A stretch of 64,000 nt of DNA, from assembly GCA_034440575.1 (NCBI GenBank), contig JAOTOL010001344.1, forward strand, positions 62,001 to 126,000. The letters are read 5' to 3'. How positions within the stretch are numbered: the first letter of the stretch is position 1; each line of letters begins with the position of its first letter. The position numbers and the translations under genes are program-made. The DNA comes from Imbricaverruca yamaguchii. Lineage: Eukaryota > Arthropoda > Thecostraca > Neoverrucidae. Positions 56,961-64,000 of the stretch are shown one piece after another. The notes below the pieces were generated by a model. The model searched no databases and was not told where the DNA came from. It saw only the letters and a list, made by a program, of their open reading frames with translations.

Positions 56961-58734
56961 GTGTCGAGAGAGGTCAGGACGCACACAGCGGCGCCGATCG
57001 TCTTCAGTCAGAGCGACAGGCGACAGTCCAAGTCCCGTGAGTGTCGCGCAGAGTTCACACGGCCGGCGCCGACAACCGCCTCCAATTAGCGGTGACCTGA
57101 ACGAGTGGATTACCGACGGTCGGCGCCGGGGGGGGGGACCGGTGACATCACGACATCCGGCCCAGAGGCGCAGTTTTTACGGCCTACTCACTGCGACGGT
57201 ACCAGGAGATTAGAACACTTGGCTGGCCACAGTTCGTCACGGATCGACGCGTGACAGCGCTGCGGCTCATGGAACACCCTGACCGATCTGATCTGCAGGA
57301 CGCAGGACGCTCTGCAGACCGGGTGTGTCCGGCGCGAGGTGTGACCACGGCTAGGTGTGTGCTTTGGAATCATAGGTTTGGGTAGGAAAGTCTGAATCAA
57401 TCAAATCTGAAGAGTACAATTTCTGATTTCTGTTTCTGATGTCGGATGCTATATTTGATACCGAACAGTGCACATCTGGCGTTGCGAAATCAGCTAATTA
57501 TGAATCATGCTTGGGGGGGGGGGGGGGCGGCGCAACAGCTGCATTGATGATGCATCAGCCAAATTTTTGTCAAAGAGCAATAAGCATATTCATTGTCAAA
57601 CAGAACCATTCCATCTTTTTGGCAAGAGCAGGTAAGCGATAGCATTCCAGAGAGAATAATGTTGTGAATGACAAATATCCAAGACGAGGCTGTTTCTCCA
57701 GTCCTGTCCGCCAGTTTCGACCGCGCCAGACTCAATCATGGTCCCGCCATGTCAGCTCCCATACCAGGGCGGAATCGAATTAGATGACCGCCTGCTCTAC
57801 TTAGACAGGAAACATTTAGTTCGAAATGTCCCATGTTCGACCGCATACTCAGCATACCCACACGGCATACCGAGAAGTCGATCGCGAGTGATAAGATGGC
57901 TTTGCCACACAGGTAAATAGAAATGTTTCGGCGGCATTCCAGAACCTGATTGACACCTAACGAGAATTTCTTTTCGAAGTGACAAGCGTAGCATCTAGAG
58001 CGATAGAAGCAATGTTCCTACCATTTATCCTGGCATCACACGTTACCACTGCATATATAAATAGGGCTGCACGCAGTGGAGGTTCCATTATTTCACCAGG
58101 GGATGCAGATATGCCAGAGTACACAAAGCTAAAACCAGTTACAAAGGAGTGCCAGTCTGAAGTGGCGGCTCAAACGGGTTACCTGGGCTCACCCCGGCTG
58201 AAGCGCGATCTTAAGGACTCATGGAGACACTGAATCGATATCGATTCATAAAAGCATGGAGCTTCAGAATTATTGTCGACTATAGCCACGGATACGAATT
58301 GCAATACTTTCGCGGGTGCCTAGGTAACTCAATATTGCATCTACGGTTTTTACTCATGACCTAGTTGGTGTAACATACTCATAAGAACTAGCATAAGTAC
58401 ACAATGTCGGGTATAGATACACTTCATTGCCATGGATAACTTTCAAACCGTGGTCAGTGGCATTACGGATTTACTGTTATGGTCAACAATACGTTGACAG
58501 ACCAACAACAGCGTACGACAGCGGATGCGAAATGATAGCACCAGGTCGGTTGATATCACATTTGTATGGATATCGATCCAGTAGTCACTATAATTTGCAT
58601 TGATGTTAACTGCTCTGTGACTTGATGTGTGCATCATCCTCTTGGCTAATTGATAACCTGCACTCAAATAAATGCATTCAGCTTTGTGGGATTTTCAGTA
58701 TGTGGTGTATGAACTACGCTTACAGGAATAACAG
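56961..58734. other. Mostly AT-rich unique block with possible core promoter word
   Basis: G-runs at 57128-57137 (10 G) and 57513-57527 (15 G). GAGCAG|GTAAGC near 57631 is a good plus-strand donor word after a short open frame. A minus-strand A/B-box-like pair near 57770-57800 lacks a normal anticodon arm. TATATAAATAGG at 58053-58064 is a strong TATA word with TCCATTATT about 30 bp downstream. A 40-codon ATG frame (58111-58233) follows but has no recognisable product. Confidence 0.3.
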
Positions 58735-58980
58735 TGTTCCATCCATATCCATAACCGTGCTCCATCCGTATCCATAACCGTGCTCCATCCGTATCCATAA
58801 CCGTGCTCCATCCGTATCCATAACCGTGCTCCATCCATATCCATAACCGTGCTCCATCCGTATCCATAACCGTGCTCCATCCGTATCCATAACCGTGCTC
58901 CATCCGTATCCATAACCGTGCTCCATCCGTATCCATAACCGTGCTCAATCCGTATTCATAACCCTGCTCCATCCAAATCA
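58735..58980. repeat. 23-bp minisatellite, about 10 copies
   Basis: CCGTATCCATAACCGTGCTC spaced 23 bp, with CATATCC variants. Minus-strand shadow frames read MDTDGARLWIRMEHGYGYGW. Confidence 0.95.
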
Positions 58981-59213
58981 TAATTCATAACGAATACTTG
59001 CAAGTAACCTCAAGACCATCATCAATTTCGCTACGAATCGCACGTGATCCGGCAATTTAACGTTATCCGGCAGTTTAACGTTATCCAGGAATATCTACAG
59101 GAACGCACTGTTGCTAGGCTTGCTCCCCTTTATGTGATTCCTCTTCATTGCGAATGGACCATAGGAAGACCAGTGAGTCGCGCACAGACCATGGGAAGAT
59201 CAGTGGAACTGCA
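58981..59213. other. Unique sequence
   Basis: A short TTTAACGTTATCC direct repeat at about 59057 and 59075. Nothing else. Confidence 0.4.
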
Positions 59214-59475
59214 GATGTAACGGACGTGCAGTTGGGTTTGCAAAGGACGTGAAGCTGGACTTGCAGAGGAACTGAAGCTGGACACGTGACGGACGTGAAG
59301 CTGGACACGTGATGGAAGTGAAGCTGCCGTAGCCGGCAGCAGCTGCAGTTAGTCGCCGGCAGCGGCGTACAGAGACGTGGTCGTCACACGCCAGAGACGT
59401 GGCCGTCACACGCCAGAGACGTGGTCGTCACACGCCAGAGACGTGGCCGTCACACGCCAGAGACGTGGTCGTCAG
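59214..59475. repeat. Two adjacent arrays: imperfect GGACGTGAAGCTGGAC and 22-bp GACGTGGTCGTCACACGCCA
   Basis: 59220-59320 holds five diverged AAGCTGGAC units. 59375-59475 holds about five regular 22-bp units alternating GGTCG/GGCCG. Confidence 0.85.
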
Positions 59476-59552
59476 AGCACCAGCCAGCAGACCGGCCCGG
59501 CCGCTACACTGCGCTGACCGCCGACACCCCGCTGCCCGTCGTCGTTGTCGAA

Positions 59553-59600
<48 letters not shown>

Positions 59601-59602
59601 GG
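59553..59602. repeat. (GAC)n trinucleotide microsatellite
   Basis: About 15 perfect GAC units followed by an imperfect GAGGGCGAGGAC stretch. Confidence 0.95.
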
Positions 59603-61606
59603 CGAGGACGAGGGCGAGGACGAGGACGGCCGGTGCGACGGAAATTACTACCGCAAACTAACGGCCGATCGACAGTTGAAACGGGCCAACCGACCAAATT
59701 AAAGAATGTGCCAATCGGACGAGAGGGTCGTTTCAACGACTCGGCCGGCCGTGGAACACGTCGAAACGCGCCGCACGTCAAAATTGAATCATGCGCTATC
59801 ACATTGCAGATTCATATCCAATTCTGGGATGCCATGCAATATCCATACCTCATGTGGAAATCATAGCCGGACACTGTTGCCGATGCGCGCCGAGTTCGGC
59901 TCCAGACCATCGGGTGTATGTAAATGCACGTCGAGGGCAGGCAGCTCTGCAAGCGATTGACGTGTTTCGTTTGTTTGCACGACCATTCAATTATGCTATC
60001 GCGCATAATCGCCGTCTCGATTTATGCACTTTCTGCTGCAGTAGTTCTGCGCTTGTTAGCGGTACAGATCACCGACGTATACCTGCGCCATATAAATTAC
60101 GATCATTTCACAGTGAAATTGGGACAATAACTTTCGGGGAGTTTTATGGAAGTCGATGCGCAGACCGTAATCGCGCTAGTGATGTATGCCAATGATGTGG
60201 GAGTGAATTGAAATAGTATTCGGGCGGCTCGAGAGTGGTGGCATCACCGGTCTGTTTCAGCAGTGGTCTGGTGCCGTCCGTCTATCCCAGCAGCGGTCCG
60301 GAGCCACGGTCTGCCCCAACAGGCGGCCCGGCAGACCAGGCTGCAGACATCGCCGCTCGGCACAGGCCGGCACGGGCCTCGGCCGACCGCGGGTCGGAAG
60401 TGGCCGGTGTCGCCAGCGGCCGGTGCTGGCCAGCGCCAGTTCTGTGGCGGGCCCCCGGCGGCCGAGGACCAATCAGTGCCGCGGCGGCATTATCAAGCCG
60501 GCTCGCTCCGATCGAAACACTATAATTTGCTGCCATCGCGGCGGAAACACGTGAGAACAACGCCCGGCGCCATTACATTGAGAGCCCTTTTCAATGTTTA
60601 ACATGCCGAATGGCCGGCTCCATTATGCATCCAGTTTGTTTGAAACGTTTCGGCCATAAACTTCCAAATTGCTACCGCCGGCCGGCCTGTCCACTAGGGC
60701 TCCATCGCGGCGCCAGTGACAAAGTGCCCGATCGGCCTCCCGGCACACAAACCGAGCAACACAGTCGCCACTGCCGGCCAACACGGAACGGCGCCGATGG
60801 CTACTCGCGCCGGCCAGTCCCCACGCCCGAACCCGGACACCGAGAGCCCCGACAACCAGCCGACTGTGCACCGGAGGTCAGGCGACCCTCGCGGCGACAC
60901 AAGTTATACGGCGGCCGTCGGCCGCTCACAACGTCCCTCCATCATCCTTTTATTTTGTATCAACCGATCTGTGATGGGCCGGTCGTGCGTTAAATGACAT
61001 GCAAATCCTCGGTAATGCTTTTATAGCGCAGGCCGGGCCCGGCGTGCATCGGCCGCTCGGACCACCTACCACCTCGCAGGGTGCCTGCCCGCTCAGCGCC
61101 GCTCAGCACGGCTCAGCATCGCTCAGCGTCGCCAGGCGGTCTGCACACTGCGCCTCTGCAGCTGAAGGCGTCGTCAGCCGCGCCGCCGCCGCCGCCTCCC
61201 GCCACCGCGCAATGCGTCCTCAGCGTCTCGTCCGAGCTCGTCCGAGCTCGTCCGCACTCTGCCTGGCTCGTCCGCGCTCGTTCCGAACGGCCACGGCCAT
61301 CGCACGGCAGGTGACACGGCGCCGGCGACCCCACGCGCCGTCGCCGCACCGGCTATCGCCGCATCTGGCTAAACGGTGTGCGGCGAGCGGGCCGACGCGC
61401 AGCGGTCGCCGTCGACTCGGGACGAGCCGATAGCGCGCGCCGACAGCGGCCGGCCGTCGCGTCGCCGACCGGCGATTAATCACGCGCACCGTATCGGCCG
61501 CCGAATCGGCGACCGGCCGGCGCTCGCCGCTCCTGAATTATTGTATGTGACAAAAGGCGGCGGACGCGGTGGCTGATTAAGGCAGCTGGACGGCTCCAGT
61601 TGGAAC
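59603..61606. other. Mixed unique sequence, no gene seen
   Basis: 59780-60240 is AT-rich. 60240-61600 is CpG-rich with imperfect CGCTCAGC words (61090-61135) and a CGTCCGAGCT duplication near 61227. No domain or RNA gene recognised. Confidence 0.35.
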
Positions 61607-61915
61607 GGTCGGGTCGGGTCGGGTCGGGTCGGGTCGGGTCGGGTCGGGTCGGGTCGGGTCGGGTCGGGTCGGGTCGGGTCGGGTCGGGTCGGGTCGGGTC
61701 GGGTCGGGTCGGGTCGGGTCTGGTCTGGTCTGGTCTGGGTTCGGGTCGAGTCGAGTCGAGTCGAGTCGAGTCGAGTCGGATTGGATTGGATTGGATTGGA
61801 TTGGATCGGATCGGATCGGATCGGATCGGATCGGCTTGGATCGGATCGGTTTGAATTGGATCTGATCTGGTCGAGTCGAGTCGAGTCGAGTCGAGTCGAG
61901 TCTAATCGGGTCGCG
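61607..61915. repeat. Mosaic pentanucleotide satellite
   Basis: Blocks in order: GGGTC (about 23 copies, to 61720), GGTCT (to 61737), GAGTC (61748-61778), GGATT (61778-61803), GGATC (61803-61850, interrupted), GAGTC again (61870-61902). Phase is kept across most block boundaries. Confidence 0.95.
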
Positions 61916-62696
61916 TCGTTCGAAATCCCGCGGTCAGCGGCTGGGATTCCTGCTGGGATTCCGGTCGCCGGCTTCGGCTGGGAGTTCAATCGGAGGCCAA
62001 CGCCCCGCCGCGCCGCTCGCCGGCAGGGCGTCTGGCGGTCGCAGCTTGGAAAACACTCCCAGAGGTGCGTGGCGGCTTTGGAACACTCCCCCCACCCTCG
62101 ATAGGATCTGGCTCGTTTTCAGCGGCGTGGTCACGGACAGAACGTATCTAATTGGATATGCCTTCTGTTTATAAAAACAGCCGGGAAACTTGATCACAGC
62201 GATGATTAGCGTGGATATAAATTGCTGCTCCTTGGAACGGGAGCGCGTCCGGCAGTGACAGAGAGCCGCGGACCAAATAAGAAATGACATCGTGTACGCC
62301 GCCGATACCAGCTTGTTACCAGCCAGCCCAATTAGGCATCTTCATTATCCGTGCTTCAGAAGTCAGCACATCTCAGCCATTGTCTAACCAACTCCACTGC
62401 GGTCGGCCGAGGTGACCGCAGTCTGTCGCCAGATAAGCGCGCCGACCGCCGAACAATACCGAGCGGCGTCGGCGACTCTGCACGATACGATCGCGCGATA
62501 CGCATCGGCGCCCAGAAGCCGGCCAATATTTGCATCGGCCGGCGCAGCGCCGGAGACTGCAACGCCGACTTCCGATCAGCACCGGCGGTGTCCGGCGGCA
62601 CAGCGTATCTGCGCAGGAATCGAGAAAAAAGGGCGCCGTCGCGGCGCTCACAGCGGCCGGTCGGGACACGTTCCGACACCGCACGCCCGGTGTCTG
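61916..62696. other. Unique sequence with TATA word, no gene seen
   Basis: TATAAAAA at 62170-62177 is a consensus TATA word without an assignable frame. The region is otherwise unremarkable. Confidence 0.35.
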
Positions 62697-62737
62697 TGTC
62701 GCACGTCACACATGTGTGCCATGTGTGACGTGCGACA
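62697..62737. repeat. Perfect 18-bp inverted repeat (hairpin)
   Basis: Left arm TGTCGCACGTCACACATG at 62697-62714, loop TGTGC at 62715-62719, right arm 62720-62737 the exact reverse complement. The arm contains a CACGTCACAC (half CRE/E-box-like) word on both strands. Confidence 0.9.
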
Positions 62738-63243
62738 ACGCGGCGACACCGCCGGCTGCGTCAAGCCGGCTGATCAGCCGGCCGATACACCGAGAAATGT
62801 GCCAACGGGCGAGAATACAACGCGCCGCCTGTCACACGCCGGCGAGGCCGCTGTGCGACAGCTTCGCCGAAACTGCCGGCCGCCGGCCGACGCGAGACGG
62901 CGGCGGATCGGTCTCCGTTCGCGGCTCAGCCCGTGCCGGTGGCGTCGGCGGCACGAGAGAGCCGCTGCCGCCGCTGCCGCCGCTCCGGCCGGTCCGCGCC
63001 GGCCCGCGCCGATCCCATTCACAGCGGGCGGCCGTCGCCGCTCGGCGGCGGCCACCCTCTTTAATTTGCGCATTTTTCCAGATGGCAGATTCGCCGCGCT
63101 CGTTCTTGCGGCGCGCCGCAGGAGAAATCGCGGTCGCGGCGGCGCGGTCGGCGTGCAGCGAGGCAATTACGACGGCCCGGCCGCGCCGCCGGACGGCAGC
63201 CGCGCCATAACGGCGCGCCGCCGGTCGGCTCGACACGACTTAC
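62738..63243. other. CpG-rich sequence; presumed intron side of the minus-strand donor
   Basis: No exon recognised. Overlapping plus frames (up to 453 codons from 62412) are composition-driven and overlap several minus frames. Confidence 0.3.
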
Positions 63244-63330
63244 CTGGATTAGAATCCGGCGCCGACGGCAGCCAGCATGTCGCGAGCGTCCTCAGACAAA
63301 GTCAGTGGCGACCGAGCGAGCTCGATCGGC
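63244..63330 (-). other. Possible 5' leader exon ending in a consensus splice donor
   Basis: Minus strand ...CTAATCCAG|GTAAGTCG, with the exon end at 63244 and donor at 63243-63238, a full consensus match. The ATG 31-33 bases before it opens only nine codons (MLAAVGAGF then stop), so if this is an exon it is non-coding or carries a tiny upstream ORF. The 5' boundary is not known and the coordinate given is arbitrary. Confidence 0.3.
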
Positions 63331-63630
63331 TCCGGAGCGTGCACGGACGGCGGCAGCACCGACGCGCACTGTGTCCTCGCGCGACGACTGCGACCGAACG
63401 GCGGGCGCACCTCGCACGAGCGCGGACCCACTCGCGGGCGGCTGCGACTCGACTGCCGCGGCGGCCGCCGGCCACCTGGCAGCTTTGTGGCCGTCCGCGC
63501 GGCGGCAGCACCGTCGGGCGGCGGCCGTGCGCCGGCCGGCTGTGGCCGGGCGGCCGCGGGGCCGCGCGCAGTGGTCGGAGGCGCCGGGCAGGGCCCAGAT
63601 GCGTGATGACGACGATAATCGCCGCTCGGA
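63331..63630. other. CpG island, no gene seen
   Basis: Possible promoter side of the minus-strand leader exon. Nothing specific supported. Confidence 0.3.
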
Positions 63631-63658
63631 CGGCGAGAATCGGCTGCGATTCTCGCCG
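63631..63658. repeat. Perfect 12-bp inverted repeat (hairpin)
   Basis: CGGCGAGAATCG (63631-63642), GCTG loop, CGATTCTCGCCG (63647-63658), followed by a further GAGAATCAGCG direct echo. Confidence 0.85.
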
Positions 63659-64000
63659 AGAATCAGCGCGCAAACAGCCGGCTGTCGAGCGCACCGGCAC
63701 AGCGGCCGCAAGGCTGTCCAGCCGCCGCAGCCTGCGCCCACCACCCACCCACCGCGTCCTCTCCGGCCGCTGAGACAAAGACCGCCACGGTGCACCGCCG
63801 CCAAGCGCGGGGCGTCCGATCCGAGCCGCGTCTTCGTGTGTTTACCCCAGCCGTCATAAAGTCGGCCGGGCGCTGTTCGGCAAACAAAAACCCCTTCGCA
63901 CCGGGCGGCGGGGTCCCGGGGCGTGTGTGTCGCCTGATCGCTTTATGGAGTGTTTGCGCCAGTTTTACGGCCGAATCGGGCGTCGGCGCGCCCTGGACGT
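63659..64000. other. CpG-rich sequence to window end, no gene seen
   Basis: No feature supported. Confidence 0.35.

Noticed and set aside
57439..57642. Exon ending at the GAGCAG|GTAAGC donor (plus)
   Set aside because: The frame runs through a 15-G tract and has no acceptor or recognisable product.
57760..57840. tRNA-like element on the minus strand
   Set aside because: A-box-like and B-box-like words are only about 14 nt apart, too close for a tRNA or intact SINE head.
62412..63773. 453-codon plus frame
   Set aside because: Arg/Ala/Pro-rich composition typical of stop-poor CpG sequence, overlaps many opposite-strand frames, no domain, and it contradicts the consensus minus-strand splice donor at 63244.

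Overview
The window looks like a piece of a GC-rich, CpG-rich animal nuclear genome, probably an invertebrate and possibly an arthropod (low confidence). The evidence is: tRNA-derived SINEs with Pol III B boxes and a 14-bp target-site duplication; consensus GT/AG splice signals around a small signal-peptide exon; CpG-island-like segments with CRE motifs; and a very high density of simple repeats and minisatellites. Nothing looks bacterial, archaeal or phage-like: there are no ribosome-binding-site/ORF trains, operons, rRNA genes or CRISPR array.

Protein-coding content is very low. The only exon I can support well is on the minus strand at 17440-17525: an ATG in good context, 25 codons of a secretory signal peptide, then a phase-1 GTGAGT donor. 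Its downstream exons were not found. A second, weaker gene edge is a CAG|GTAAGT donor on the minus strand at 63244, probably a non-coding leader exon. Nearly all long reading frames, including three overlapping frames of 532-613 codons at 14.0-15.9 kb, are by-products of minisatellites whose unit lacks stops. No recognisable protein domain was found in any frame.

Layout. 1-16.2 kb: GC-rich sequence full of CCGG-type palindromes, short arrays (5-54 bp units), polypurine tracts, a 17-bp minisatellite of about 100 units (14.15-15.90 kb), and CRE-bearing CpG islands. 16.2-17.2 kb: AT-richer, with a 63-bp repeat and a 21-bp E-box repeat. 17.4-18.3 kb: signal-peptide exon and its upstream CpG island. 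18.6-31 kb: many minisatellites (GGT, 39, 21, 24, 18, 65, 30, 52 and 40 bp), a 213-bp tandem duplication with a covarying hairpin, and a perfect 19-bp inverted repeat. 31.7-51 kb: the retroposon zone, with three copies of one tRNA-SINE family, two other tRNA-like elements, and eight copies of a short (about 50 bp) hairpin element with a TTAT/TGAT-type microsatellite edge, among more minisatellites. 51-64 kb: 20, 19, 9, 23 and 22-bp arrays, a mosaic pentanucleotide satellite, and two more perfect hairpins.

No pathway can be assembled from this window. It reads as intergenic or intronic, repeat-dominated DNA. The most unusual things are the short hairpin element family, the recently mobile SINE with its conserved tetraloop hairpin, the covarying hairpin in the 213-bp repeat, and the phased E-box array.
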